Below are positions 1 to 8,526 of a DNA stretch of 64,000 nucleotides, one piece after another. Under the pieces are notes generated by a model. That model had not been told where the DNA came from, did no database searches, and saw nothing but the letters and a program-made list of their open reading frames with translations. The position numbers and the translations under genes are program-made. Source of the DNA: Acidipila rosea (lineage in GTDB: Bacteria > Acidobacteriota > Terriglobia > Terriglobales > Acidobacteriaceae); the NCBI RefSeq assembly GCF_004339725.1, contig NZ_SMGK01000003.1, forward strand, positions 255,380 through 319,379. The letters are read 5' to 3'. The first letter of the stretch is position 1; each line of letters opens with the position of its first letter.

Positions 1-1
1 T

Positions 2-616
2 TTTCCCCCGGTGACGGCAGAGGCGAAGGTGAAGGCGCTGAACTATCTGCTGCCGCATATTCGCAGGGTTCCGAGCCGCATTGCGCGGGACGAGTTTGCG
101 GCAGACGCGGCGCAGAAGCTGGGCATCGACTCAGCGCTGGTGCGGGAAGAGCTGAAGCAGGCGGCAGCGAAGCGGCGCGACCACCTGGAGCCGCTGGTGA
201 GCCTCAGCGAATCGGAAAAAGTGGTGCTGCGAGCCTTTGCAGCGCCGCTCTCGGATGCGGCTTTCACCACCGCGGCGCAGGCGGTGGAGACGCATCCGGA
301 TCATTTTGACGGGCTTACGATTTCTCCACTGCTGAAGCGGCTGGCAGAGCGCGGAGAGGCTGATCCGATGAGCGTGATCGAGGATGCGGGCGAACGTGCG
401 ATGCTGGCGCAGGTGCTGATCGGAGAGCTGCAGGCGGTAACGGCGGAGGACGTGACGGGCGCGCTCGAAGCGCTGCATCACCGCTCCCTGGAGCAGAGGC
501 AGCGGAGCCTGCGCGCGGCTATCTCAGAGGCGGCGCGGAAGGGCGACGGCGAGTTGATCCAGAAGCTGACGGCAGAGAAGCTGGCGGTTGACCGGGAGCT
601 GCGGGCCCTGATCTAA
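2..616 (+). CDS. dnaG: DNA primase, C-terminal fragment (5' end outside window)
   Basis: The frame is open from the left edge to the TAA at 614-616, so this is the 3' part of a longer gene. The fragment has the helical C-terminal region that follows the TOPRIM core in bacterial primases, including the segment NYLLPHIRRVPSRIARDEF, followed by a charged helical tail that in the family contacts the replicative helicase DnaB. DnaG synthesises RNA primers at the replication fork. The catalytic zinc finger and TOPRIM motifs lie outside the window, so the assignment rests on the C-terminal similarity only. The GTG at 11 is an internal codon, not the start. Confidence 0.8.
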   Translation, partial: FPPVTAEAKVKALNYLLPHIRRVPSRIARDEFAADAAQKLGIDSALVREELKQAAAKRRDHLEPLVSLSESEKVVLRAFAAPLSDAAFTTAAQAVETHPDHFDGLTISPLLKRLAERGEADPMSVIEDAGERAMLAQVLIGELQAVTAEDVTGALEALHHRSLEQRQRSLRAAISEAARKGDGELIQKLTAEKLAVDRELRALI

Positions 617-646
617 CCCGGGCAGGCGAGGTCTACACTGAGAGCA

Positions 647-799
647 GTGACTGAGAAACCAGAGACACAGGAAGATGGGCAGAAGCCTTCAGGCGGAATC
701 TCGTGGAGGGCAATGCTTTTTATTCTGCTGGGAGCGATCCTGGTAGCGGCGGCGGTCGCCTATCGGCTTATTTTTCCGTTCTTTCATCAACAGCCTTAG
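647..799 (+). CDS. small single-pass membrane protein, 50 aa, unknown function
   Basis: A GTG at 647 opens a 50-codon frame ending in TAG at 797-799. A polar N-terminal part of about 20 residues is followed by a strongly hydrophobic stretch (about residues 23-38, MLFILLGAILVAAAVA) and a short tail RLIFPFFHQQP, so a single membrane helix is predicted. It begins 30 bp after the primase gene and could be co-transcribed with it. Its 3' end overlaps the convergent Trm112-like gene by 32 bp. No family was recognised. The coherent cytoplasmic-tail/helix pattern is the main support. No strong ribosome binding site is visible. Confidence 0.45.
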   Translation: MTEKPETQEDGQKPSGGISWRAMLFILLGAILVAAAVAYRLIFPFFHQQP

Positions 800-956
800 C
801 GCTGCCGGGAATGAGGACGGGGATGCCGTCGATGACCGGAAAACGGACACCGCATCTCCGGCAGATGAGCCCGTGCGGGTGTTCTTCGAGCGCGCCGTGA
901 CAGTTGGGGCATCCGAGCAGGCTGAGAACCTTCCTGTCCATAGGTTTCGCATCCAT
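768..956 (-). CDS. Trm112-like / UPF0434 zinc-binding small protein
   Basis: 62-residue protein with the Trm112 pattern: CPNC at residues 16-19 and CRRC at 32-35 form a likely zinc knuckle, followed by the conserved segment FPVIDGIPVLIP. Members include E. coli YcaR; eukaryotic Trm112 activates methyltransferases, but the role in most bacteria is not established. The ATG at 954-956 gives the usual family length; the ATG five codons later is also possible. The open frame extends further upstream, but that part lies over the folD leader and does not look like the family. It is divergent to folD, so the 55-bp gap should hold both promoters. Confidence 0.8.
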   Translation of the reverse strand: MDAKPMDRKVLSLLGCPNCHGALEEHPHGLICRRCGVRFPVIDGIPVLIPGSAKAVDERTEK

Positions 957-1011
957 AAGTTCAGTGTACCCATCCTTTAGGATAGAGAAGCATTTGGAGA
1001 AGGTTTTGATA

Positions 1012-1956
1012 ATGACACAGACACCGACAATCGCCGTGCCCCGCGTTCTGGATGGAAATGCCATCGCCGCCCAGATCAAGACCGAAGTTGCCGCCGAAGT
1101 GGTGCGCCTGGAGGCGCGCGGAATCCGGCCCGGCCTGGCGGCGGTGCTGGTGGGGCATGTGCCAGCTTCGGAGATTTATGTTCGCAGCAAGGTGAGGACG
1201 TGCGAAGAGCTGGGCCTCTATTCGGACCTGATTACTCCGCCGGACACGGTCACGACGGAGGAGATGCTGGAACTGGTGGCGACGCTGAATGCTCGCGAGG
1301 ATATTGACGGGATCCTGATCCAGCTGCCGTTGCCCGCGCAGGTGGACGCCAAGCGGCTGCTTGAGGCGGTGGCGCCGGAGAAGGATGTGGATGGTTTTCA
1401 CCCGGTGAATGTGGGCCGCCTGCAGACTGGGCAGCCAGCGCTCGCGCCGTGCACGGCGGTGGGGATGATCGAGATTCTCAAGCGCAGCGGGGTGCCGATT
1501 GCGGGGCAGAATGCGGTGATCCTGGGGCGGAGCGATATTGTGGGCAAGCCGACGGCTGTGCTGTTGCTGCAGGAAAATGCGACGGTGACAATCTGCCACA
1601 GCCGCACGCGCGATCTTGCTTCGTTTACGCGCAACGCGGATATTCTGGTGGCGGCGATTGGGCGGCCGGGTTTTGTGACGCCGGAGATGATCAAGCCGGG
1701 CGCTACGATTCTCGACGTGGGCATCAATCGCATCACGGTCCGCGAGGAGTTCGACAAGTACTTTGCGGGCGACAAGCACCGCGAGGAGATGTTCCTGCTG
1801 AAGGGGTCGACGATTGTGGGCGATGTTCATCCGGATACGTTCAAGCTGGCGGGGGCTTATACGCCGGTGCCGGGCGGAGTCGGCAAGCTGACGATCGCGA
1901 TGCTGATGGCGAACACGGTGCGCGCTGCCAAGCTGCGCCGCGGCATCGTGGACTAG
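1012..1956 (+). CDS. folD: bifunctional methylenetetrahydrofolate dehydrogenase/cyclohydrolase
   Basis: 314-residue cytoplasmic enzyme of one-carbon metabolism: NADP-dependent oxidation of 5,10-methylene-THF and hydrolysis to 10-formyl-THF. The catalytic lysine sits in YVRSK (Lys60). Other family signatures are ILIQLPLP, EKDVDGFHPVNVGRL, the nucleotide-binding GRSDIVGKP, and PVPGGVGKLT near the C terminus. In many relatives the last motif reads PVPGGVGPMT, so this is a mild variant. ATG at 1012 is chosen because GGAGAAGG lies just upstream and the family begins there; the frame is open upstream to 904. The stop is 3 bp before coaE, implying an operon. Confidence 0.95.
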   Translation: MTQTPTIAVPRVLDGNAIAAQIKTEVAAEVVRLEARGIRPGLAAVLVGHVPASEIYVRSKVRTCEELGLYSDLITPPDTVTTEEMLELVATLNAREDIDGILIQLPLPAQVDAKRLLEAVAPEKDVDGFHPVNVGRLQTGQPALAPCTAVGMIEILKRSGVPIAGQNAVILGRSDIVGKPTAVLLLQENATVTICHSRTRDLASFTRNADILVAAIGRPGFVTPEMIKPGATILDVGINRITVREEFDKYFAGDKHREEMFLLKGSTIVGDVHPDTFKLAGAYTPVPGGVGKLTIAMLMANTVRAAKLRRGIVD

Positions 1957-1959
1957 TCG

Positions 1960-2601
1960 ATGCTTCGTGTGGGACTCACCGGCGGGCTGGGCAGCGGGAA
2001 GACTACAGTCGCCGGAATGCTGGCTGAACTGGGCGCACATACCCTCTCCGCCGACGAGGTGGGGCGACGGCTGATGGAGCCCGGGGAGCCGGTTTACGCA
2101 GAGATTGTCCGGCATTTTGGCCCGGCGGTGGTGGGTTCGGATGGACGGCTGGACCGGAGCAAGCTCAGCGGTCTCGCCTTCAAGGAAGGGCGGCTGGCGG
2201 AGCTGAACCGGATTGTGCATCCGGCGGTGATCGCGGCGCAGGAAGCGTGGGCGAGGGAGCTGGCGGTTCAAGAGCCACAGGCGATTGCGGTGGTCGAGTC
2301 GGCGCTGATCTTCGAGGCCGACTCTGGCGGAACGGCGCCGGGGTGGCGCAGCCGCTTTGACCGGATTGTGCTGGTGACGGCGCCCGAGGCTCTGAAGATT
2401 GCGCGCTTTGTGGAGCGCATGGCCGGGCGCGGGCTCAAGCGGGAGGCGCTGGAGGCAGATGCGCGAGCGCGGCTGGCGGCGCAGCTTCCGGACAGCGAGA
2501 AGATGAAGTTGAGCGATTATGTGATCGACAACAGCGGCAGCCTGGAAGAGACCCGCGAGCAGACGGAGCGCATTTTTCGAGCGCTGCGTGAGCAAAACTG
2601 A
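1960..2601 (+). CDS. coaE: dephospho-CoA kinase
   Basis: 213-residue P-loop kinase catalysing the last step of CoA synthesis, phosphorylation of the ribose 3'-OH of dephospho-CoA. It has the Walker A sequence GLTGGLGSGKTT at residues 5-16, then DEVGRRL and the NRIVHPAV segment typical of CoaE, with DYVIDNSGSLEET near the C terminus. Length fits the family (about 200 aa). It starts 3 bp after folD and is probably translated from the same transcript. A P-loop immediately at the N terminus supports the ATG at 1960. Confidence 0.95.
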   Translation: MLRVGLTGGLGSGKTTVAGMLAELGAHTLSADEVGRRLMEPGEPVYAEIVRHFGPAVVGSDGRLDRSKLSGLAFKEGRLAELNRIVHPAVIAAQEAWARELAVQEPQAIAVVESALIFEADSGGTAPGWRSRFDRIVLVTAPEALKIARFVERMAGRGLKREALEADARARLAAQLPDSEKMKLSDYVIDNSGSLEETREQTERIFRALREQN

Positions 2602-2645
2602 ACTGCACCCGCAGGATAGCTAGAATAGATTCTGAGGGATAAGCA

Positions 2646-3815
2646 GTGGTTCGCACCCGTAGAGAGAAAGTCATGAAGATCCGCAATTTCATTCTCGCCG
2701 TGCTGCTGGCGGCCGGCGTCGGCTATTTCGTTGCGTGGAAGGGACAGCCGCACAGAGAGGGAGCACACTCCCCGCTCACGTTGACGGAAGCGCATGCCGC
2801 GCCCGAGTATGACACGGAAGAACTGGATAACATTGCTGTTTACAAGAAGGTGCTGCCCTCGGTCGTGAACATTACCTCGACGACGGTGACGCTCGACTTT
2901 TTCTATGGGCCGGTGCCGCAGCGTGGCCAGGGCTCGGGCTTCGTGCTGGATAAGCAGGGGCACATCCTCACCAACTATCACGTGATCGCGGATGCGCAGA
3001 ATATCCAGGTAACGACGTCAGACAAGCGCAACTACAAGGCGCGGGTGATCGGGAAGGATCAGCGGCATGACCTGGCGCTGCTGCAGATCGATGGCGCGGC
3101 GGACCTTGTGCCGGCTGTGCTGGCGCAGTCCCATAACCTCGTGGTCGGGCAGAAGGTGTATGCCATCGGCAATCCCTTTGGGCTGAGTGGCACGATGACG
3201 ACGGGCATTATCAGCGCCATCCGCTCGATTCGCGGGCCGCAGGGCGCACCGATCGAGAACGCGATCCAGACGGACGCGGCCATCAACCCCGGCAACTCCG
3301 GCGGGCCGCTGCTGAACTCGCGCGGGGAGGTGATCGGCATCAATTCGCTGATTGCAACGAACCCCAACGAAAACGTGGAACAGAGTGCGGGCATCGGGTT
3401 TGCCATTCCCATCGATACGGCCAAGGCGGTGCTGGGTGATTTCCAGCGGTACGGGCATGCACGGCGGCCGAGCCTGGGTATCACGTCCCTGTCGATCGGG
3501 CCAGACCTTGCCCAGCAGATGGGTCTCGCTGCGGACTATGGCGTGCTGATTCAACGGGTCGTGCCGGGAGGCGCGGCGGAGCGCGCAGGGTTGCACGGCG
3601 GCACGCAGGCAGCCTATCTCGGCAATCTCCAGATTCTGCTGGGGGGTGACTTCATCATCGCCATCGACGGGCAGCAGATCGCCAGCACGGAGGACATCAA
3701 TCAGGTCATGGACCTCCACCAGGTGGGCGATACTGTCACCGTCACCTTCCTGCGCGGACATCGTAAACTGACGGCCCGAGTCACGCTGGGGGATGCGCAC
3801 GATCTATCGGCATAA
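2646..3815 (+). CDS. HtrA/DegP-type trypsin-like serine protease with PDZ domain
   Basis: 389-residue envelope protease. An N-terminal membrane anchor or signal (about residues 13-31) is followed by a trypsin fold with catalytic His112 (NYHVIADA), Asp142 (HDLALLQ) and Ser218 (NPGNSGGP), then one C-terminal PDZ domain (about 275-385). HtrA proteins degrade or refold damaged periplasmic proteins. One PDZ makes it more DegS/HtrA-like than the two-PDZ DegP. The GTG start at 2646 has GAGGGA 6 bp upstream; an ATG at 2673 would also keep the whole signal. It lies 44 bp downstream of coaE, possibly in the same transcription unit. Confidence 0.9.
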   Translation: MVRTRREKVMKIRNFILAVLLAAGVGYFVAWKGQPHREGAHSPLTLTEAHAAPEYDTEELDNIAVYKKVLPSVVNITSTTVTLDFFYGPVPQRGQGSGFVLDKQGHILTNYHVIADAQNIQVTTSDKRNYKARVIGKDQRHDLALLQIDGAADLVPAVLAQSHNLVVGQKVYAIGNPFGLSGTMTTGIISAIRSIRGPQGAPIENAIQTDAAINPGNSGGPLLNSRGEVIGINSLIATNPNENVEQSAGIGFAIPIDTAKAVLGDFQRYGHARRPSLGITSLSIGPDLAQQMGLAADYGVLIQRVVPGGAAERAGLHGGTQAAYLGNLQILLGGDFIIAIDGQQIASTEDINQVMDLHQVGDTVTVTFLRGHRKLTARVTLGDAHDLSA

Positions 3816-3882
3816 GAGCAGGCAGCCCGGGAGCGCGGGTGGAAGTCGTCCCAACTGAATAGCAGAAAGGCAGCCGAGAACG

Positions 3883-4824
3883 ATGGCAGTGAACAAGTGG
3901 ACTGCGGCAGAGATTCCTTCTCAGGCGGGCAAGCTGGCGCTGATCACTGGCGCGAACAGCGGCATCGGCTTTCATGCGGCCATGGAACTGGCCCGTGCAG
4001 GCGCGGCAGTGATCCTGGCGTGCCGCGATCTGCAGAAGGGCGCCGCGGCAAGGCAGCGCATCCTGCAGGAACTGCCGCAGGCTGCCGTTGAGCTGCTGCA
4101 GCTCGACCTGGCGAATCTGGCCTCGATTCGCGGAGCCGCCAGGGAATTTCTCACCAGCGGCCGCGTGCTCGACCTGCTGGTGAACAATGCCGGGGTGATG
4201 GCGCTGCCGGAGCGGCAGTTCACCGACAACGGCTTCGAGAAGCAGATCGGGACGAACCACCTGGGGCATTTTGCGCTGACCAGCATGCTGCTGCCTGCGG
4301 TGCAGGCGGCGCCGCATCCGCGGATCGTGACAGTCAGCTCGATTGCACATCGCGGCGGGCACATTCGTTTCGACGACCTGAACTGGACGCGCGACTACAA
4401 GCCATGGCCTGCCTATCGGCAGTCGAAGCTCGCGAATCTTTACTTCGCCTTTGAGCTGGAGCGCAGGTTGCGACGTACGGACTCAAATGCCATCAGCCTT
4501 GCTGTTCATCCCGGAGTGGCCAACACCAATCTCTTTCAGGCAGGACCGGGGCAGGGTGGCGGACTGCTCGCGAAGACCATCCCGGCTTTTATTGCACTGA
4601 CCTCACAGACGGATGCGCAAGGGGCTTTGCCCACACTCTATGGGGCGAGCGCGCCGATGGTGAGGGGTGGAGGATATTACGGGCCGGATGGATTTCGCGA
4701 GATGCGCGGCTATCCGGTGGAGGTGAAAGCCGAGGCGCAGGCCTATGACGAGGCTGCGGCGCAGCGGCTTTGGAAGCTGTCTGAACAGCTTACGGGCGAG
4801 ATATTCGAAGGGCTGAAGCGATAA
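3883..4824 (+). CDS. short-chain dehydrogenase/reductase (retinol dehydrogenase/WWOX-like group)
   Basis: 313-residue NAD(P)-dependent oxidoreductase with a Rossmann fold. The cofactor motif TGANSGIG is at 22-29, the structural NNAG at 101-104, catalytic Ser153 in VSSIAH, and the Tyr178-x3-Lys182 pair in AYRQSKLAN. The segment after Lys resembles the retinol-dehydrogenase-like SDR subgroup (VHPGVANTNLF). CRD after beta-2 suggests NADP preference. The substrate cannot be read from sequence. It is a single gene, 67 bp after the HtrA gene, and is followed by a hairpin terminator. Confidence 0.85.
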   Translation: MAVNKWTAAEIPSQAGKLALITGANSGIGFHAAMELARAGAAVILACRDLQKGAAARQRILQELPQAAVELLQLDLANLASIRGAAREFLTSGRVLDLLVNNAGVMALPERQFTDNGFEKQIGTNHLGHFALTSMLLPAVQAAPHPRIVTVSSIAHRGGHIRFDDLNWTRDYKPWPAYRQSKLANLYFAFELERRLRRTDSNAISLAVHPGVANTNLFQAGPGQGGGLLAKTIPAFIALTSQTDAQGALPTLYGASAPMVRGGGYYGPDGFREMRGYPVEVKAEAQAYDEAAAQRLWKLSEQLTGEIFEGLKR

Positions 4825-4857
4825 GGCCCGCGCTCGTGTTGAGAATGCGGGCCTTAT
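4821..4857. terminator. hairpin between convergent genes
   Basis: An 11-bp perfect inverted repeat (ATAAGGCCCGC at 4821-4831 and GCGGGCCTTAT at 4847-4857) surrounds a 15-nt loop and overlaps the SDR stop codon. It lies between two convergent genes and could terminate both, although neither side has a long T-tract. Confidence 0.6.
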
Positions 4858-4881
4858 CGGTGAGGCAATGACGATCAGCGG

Positions 4882-5532
4882 CTACTTGGTTTCGGCCAGC
4901 GCTTCGTCAATGAGCTGATAGAGGCGAGTCCGGTCTACAACCTCGACAAACGGCACGCCGCTGGTCTTGTTGGTCACGATCCAGATGGTCGGGGTGTGTT
5001 GAATACCGATGCTTTGCCCGAGATCGTAGTCTGCCTTGACTGCTGCGGCCAGCTTGCCCTGCGGGTCAACGACAAAGGGAAAGGCCAGATTGTGCGCCTG
5101 GGCGAATTTCTGGGCGAAGGCGCGAAGGTCGTCCTGGGTCTGGATCGAGGGCTGATTCGCAAAGACTTCGTCGCGGAACTCGTCGCCGATCTTTTTCGAT
5201 TTGGTGTCGAACCAGCGCGCATCGACGGCAGCGTCAAAGCTCCAGGTATGAAAAGGGAGCGGGAAGTCGTGGCGGACCCAGGGGATGTGGTATTTCTCGG
5301 CCGCCTCTTTGAGCAGCGGATTGGCGCGGGCGCAGTCAGGGCACTCCATGTCGTCAAACTCAAGGATGGCGACGCGTGCTCCCGGTGGCGGCTTCAGCGC
5401 GCGGGCGTTGTGCACGGGGGTGGTCTGCGTCTGCGCGTGGGCAGACTGCGGATGGCCGAGCAGGAAAAAAGTGCCGGCAAAAAGGACGGCGAAGAGAGGA
5501 ACGCTACTTGTCAGGCGCACGAAGGCTCGCAT
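4882..5532 (-). CDS. exported DsbA/thioredoxin-fold protein with CPDC active site
   Basis: 216-residue protein with an N-terminal signal peptide (hydrophobic residues about 11-26, cleavage near AHA-QT) and a thioredoxin-like domain. The redox motif CPDC follows the strand ILEFDDMECPDC, and a cis-Pro loop is visible as HTPTIWI. This matches the DsbA-like Thioredoxin_4 group, periplasmic thiol-disulfide oxidoreductases. ATG at 5532 is preferred because it directly precedes the signal peptide, although the frame is open further upstream. It is divergent to the small hypothetical gene at 5608. The partner proteins are unknown. Confidence 0.8.
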   Translation of the reverse strand: MRAFVRLTSSVPLFAVLFAGTFFLLGHPQSAHAQTQTTPVHNARALKPPPGARVAILEFDDMECPDCARANPLLKEAAEKYHIPWVRHDFPLPFHTWSFDAAVDARWFDTKSKKIGDEFRDEVFANQPSIQTQDDLRAFAQKFAQAHNLAFPFVVDPQGKLAAAVKADYDLGQSIGIQHTPTIWIVTNKTSGVPFVEVVDRTRLYQLIDEALAETK

Positions 5533-5607
5533 ACTGATTAAATTGTATCGAACCGGGAGCCGGTTCCTGCTTTCAAGATGAAAGCAAAAGAGGAGATACT
5601 GCAACCA

Positions 5608-6063
5608 ATGAGCAAGAAACAGATTTCCTGGTGGGGCGGGGCTGCGCTGGTCGTACTGTTTTTTGCTTATCCGGCAAAGATTACGGTGGCGCCGCCCTAT
5701 GAAGTGACGCTGCTGAACCAGTTCAACAAGCCGATGGCCACTGCACCGGTGAGTGAGGTGTGGTGGCAGACCTCAGTCGAGCGAAAGGAACACACGGAGC
5801 AGCGCACGACAGATGCGGACGGGCGAGTATCGTTCCCTGAACGGACGATGCGCGCGCCGCTCTTCCAACGCATGGTCGGGTGCCTGGCGTACCTGGGGCG
5901 CGAGGGGTTGGCGGCGAGTTGCGGAAGCCAGTCCTCAGTCAGTGCCACGGGCGACGTGAAAGAGTTGATGCGCGCCGATGTGACGCTGGGAAGCTTCTCC
6001 AATCTTCACCAGCTCAAGCTGATTGTTGAGCCGTGCGATCCGGGACAGCCGTCGATCTGCTGA
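5608..6063 (+). CDS. hypothetical membrane-anchored or exported protein
   Basis: 151 residues with an N-terminal hydrophobic segment (about residues 8-20, GGAALVVLFFAYPA) that could be a signal anchor, then a mostly beta, extracytoplasmic-looking part. The region with ADGRVSFPERTMRAP resembles a carboxypeptidase-regulatory or transthyretin-like fold, but this is only an impression. Two or three cysteines near the end may form a disulfide. The ATG at 5608 is chosen since AGGAG lies at 5591-5595; the ATG at 5578 has no visible site. Function unknown. Confidence 0.6.
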   Translation: MSKKQISWWGGAALVVLFFAYPAKITVAPPYEVTLLNQFNKPMATAPVSEVWWQTSVERKEHTEQRTTDADGRVSFPERTMRAPLFQRMVGCLAYLGREGLAASCGSQSSVSATGDVKELMRADVTLGSFSNLHQLKLIVEPCDPGQPSIC

Positions 6064-6289
6064 CAACGCGGCAGACACATTCCTTCGTATCTCCATCGGA
6101 AGGGGCTTGCCCACTGCGCCCTGCGGTGTGCTACCATTTGCGCTCTTCAGGACGTGGTTATTTTTAACGCTTGAAAGCTGCGTCCGTTGCTTCCTATGAG
6201 TTGCAGAGATCGCAATTCGGCAGCAACCCCTCAGACGCCCCTCGCGACGCCTTTGCAACTCCTTTGTCTGCTGCCATCAGGAGCACACG

Positions 6290-8419
6290 ATGAAAGCTTA
6301 TTCCGGAAGTGAGATTCGCAATGTAGCAGTGGTGGGGCACGCGCACAGCGGCAAGACGACGCTTGTCTCCGCGCTGCTGCATGCTGCCCAGATGACTCCC
6401 CGGATGGGCAGAGTTGAGGACGGCACGGCTGTGACTGCCTACGACGAAGAGGAAGTCGCTCGCGGCACCACGATGCTGAACGCTGTCGCGTTTGCCGAGT
6501 GGAGCGGGGTGAAGGTGAACATTGTCGACACGCCGGGCTTTCACCTGTACGCGCACGAGGCGCGCTGCGCAATGATGCCGGTGGAGGCGGCCATGGTGGT
6601 TGTGAATGCAACCTCGGGCGCGGAGGAAGTGACGCGGCGCGTGTGGAAGTATGCCGAGGAGTTCAACCTGCCGCGGGTGGTGGTGATCAACCAGATGGAT
6701 CACGCGCGGGCAGAGGTGTCCTCAACCCTCGAAGGGCTGCGCGAAAGCTTTGGCCGAACGCTGACGCCGGTGCAGTTGCCGATTACAGGAGCGAGCGGCT
6801 TTGAAGGGGTGATCGACCTGGTGACGATGGAAGCCTTCTACTACACGCCGGGCGGCGATGGCCGCGGACGGATCGGGGAGATGCCCGAGCAGCTGCGCGA
6901 CATGGCCACGGCTGCGCATGAAGAGCTGGTGGAGCTGGTGGCTGAAGGCAAAGATGAACTGATGGAAGAGTTCTTTGCCGAGGGCACGATCCCGGAGCAG
7001 CACCTCATCACCGCGCTGCATGAGGCGATCCGCGAAGACCGCATCTTTCCGGTGCTCTTTGCCAGCGGACTCACGGGCGTAGGCGCGGATCACCTGCTGG
7101 ACTTTTTGAAGGTATATGCGCCTGCCCCTGCGGAGCGCGGGCCTGTGGCGGCACGCGCCATGAGCCAGGAGGTGGGCGCGAGCGCCAATGGCGCCGCGGC
7201 GGATGCCTCGCAGGAGATCGTGATGCGCAAGGTGGAGGATGGTGAGCCGCTGGCGCTGTATGTGTTCAAGACAATGACGGATCCGTTCGCGGGGCGTATC
7301 TCGCTGTTCAAGGTCTTCTCAGGGACAGTTGCCAGCGATGCGACGGTGGTGAACTACTCCCGCAAGACAACGGAGCGGCTTGCGCATCTTTCCATCATGC
7401 AGGGGCGCACGCTTGTGCCGGTGGACGTGTTGCATGCAGGCGATCTTGGTGCGGTTGCGAAGCTGAAGGAGACGCTAACCGGCGATAGCCTGGGGGAGCG
7501 CGGCCATGAGATTTTCTTTGAACCGGCGCCGTTGCCGGAGCCGGCGATGACCTACGCGATTGAGCCGAAGACGCGCGCGGACGAAGACAAGCTTGCGCCC
7601 GCTGTTCACAAGATCATGGAGGAAGATCTGCTTGTCCGTTTTTATCGTGACCCGCAGACCAATGAATTTTTGATTGCGAGCGCGGGACAGCCGCATATCG
7701 AGGCGATTGTTTCGCGGCTGCGGCGGCGCTATCACACGGAGGTGACGCTGAAGGCTCCGAAGGTGCCGTATCGCGAGACGATACGTGGTCGCGCCGAGGC
7801 GCAGGGTCGCCACAAGAAGCAGTCCGGCGGTCATGGGCAGTATGGCGACTGCAAACTGCGGATCGAGCCGCTTCCGCGCGGCGCGGGCTTTGAGTTCGTC
7901 AACGACATCTTTGGCGGGGCGATCCCGCGGCAGTTTGTTCCTGCCGTGGAGAAGGGCGTGGTCGAGTCGGCTGCGCGCGGCTATCTCGCAGGCTACCCGG
8001 TGGTGGATTTTCGGGCGACGGTCTTCGATGGCAGCTATCACGAGGTGGACTCGAACGAACTTTCCTTCAAGATGGCGGGGCGGATCGCGTTCCGTAAATG
8101 TATGGAGCAGGCGCGGCCTGTGCTGCTGGAACCGGTAATGCGGGTAGAGGTTGAGGCTCCAGCGGAGTTCTCAGGCGCGCTGATGGGCGACCTGAACCAG
8201 CGCCGCGGACGAGTGCAGGGCATGGAGACGCGCGGGCCGGTGACGGTGATTCGCGCGGAGGCGCCGATGGCGGAGATGCTCAGCTATGGAGCTGCGCTGA
8301 CTGCGATGACGCAGGGGCGAGGCAGCTTCCACATGGAGTCGGACCACTACGATGTGGTGCCGCAGGCTATTGCCGAGAAGCTCATTGCAAATGCGAAGCT
8401 GCCAGTGGAAGAAGAGTAG
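6290..8419 (+). CDS. elongation factor G-like GTPase (EF-G paralogue)
   Basis: 709-residue translational GTPase with the full EF-G architecture: G domain, domain II, then domains III-V (IV begins near the PKVPYRETIRG segment). G1 is GHAHSGKT (16-23) instead of the usual GHIDAGKT, switch I is ARGTTM, G3 is DTPGF (80-84), and G4 is NQMD (134-137) where classical EF-G has NKMD. It therefore belongs to the divergent EF-G-like group rather than to the main FusA; it is not beside rpsL/rpsG/tuf. Possible roles are ribosome recycling or a stress-time substitute, but the sequence does not decide. Start ATG at 6290; a hairpin terminator follows. Confidence 0.85.
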   Translation: MKAYSGSEIRNVAVVGHAHSGKTTLVSALLHAAQMTPRMGRVEDGTAVTAYDEEEVARGTTMLNAVAFAEWSGVKVNIVDTPGFHLYAHEARCAMMPVEAAMVVVNATSGAEEVTRRVWKYAEEFNLPRVVVINQMDHARAEVSSTLEGLRESFGRTLTPVQLPITGASGFEGVIDLVTMEAFYYTPGGDGRGRIGEMPEQLRDMATAAHEELVELVAEGKDELMEEFFAEGTIPEQHLITALHEAIREDRIFPVLFASGLTGVGADHLLDFLKVYAPAPAERGPVAARAMSQEVGASANGAAADASQEIVMRKVEDGEPLALYVFKTMTDPFAGRISLFKVFSGTVASDATVVNYSRKTTERLAHLSIMQGRTLVPVDVLHAGDLGAVAKLKETLTGDSLGERGHEIFFEPAPLPEPAMTYAIEPKTRADEDKLAPAVHKIMEEDLLVRFYRDPQTNEFLIASAGQPHIEAIVSRLRRRYHTEVTLKAPKVPYRETIRGRAEAQGRHKKQSGGHGQYGDCKLRIEPLPRGAGFEFVNDIFGGAIPRQFVPAVEKGVVESAARGYLAGYPVVDFRATVFDGSYHEVDSNELSFKMAGRIAFRKCMEQARPVLLEPVMRVEVEAPAEFSGALMGDLNQRRGRVQGMETRGPVTVIRAEAPMAEMLSYGAALTAMTQGRGSFHMESDHYDVVPQAIAEKLIANAKLPVEEE

Positions 8420-8440
8420 GGCCGAGGTTATCCATGATCG

Positions 8441-8471
8441 AAACTCCTCCAGGTTAATAGAGGAGGGTTTT
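8441..8471 (+). terminator. probable rho-independent terminator after EF-G-like gene
   Basis: CTCCTC at 8444-8449 pairs with GAGGAG at 8460-8465 around a 10-nt loop, followed by GGTTTT. It lies 22 bp after the EF-G-like stop codon. Confidence 0.6.
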
Positions 8472-8526
8472 CGGTCGCCAGTTGGGAGCATCTCGGTTTA
8501 TAAATGCTGATTGGATAGACGAAAGC

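Noticed and set aside
961-2595. Long open frame on the minus strand across folD and coaE
   Set aside because: It is antisense to two well-supported genes and its translation is rich in His, Arg and Gln with no family pattern, as expected from high-GC antisense frames.
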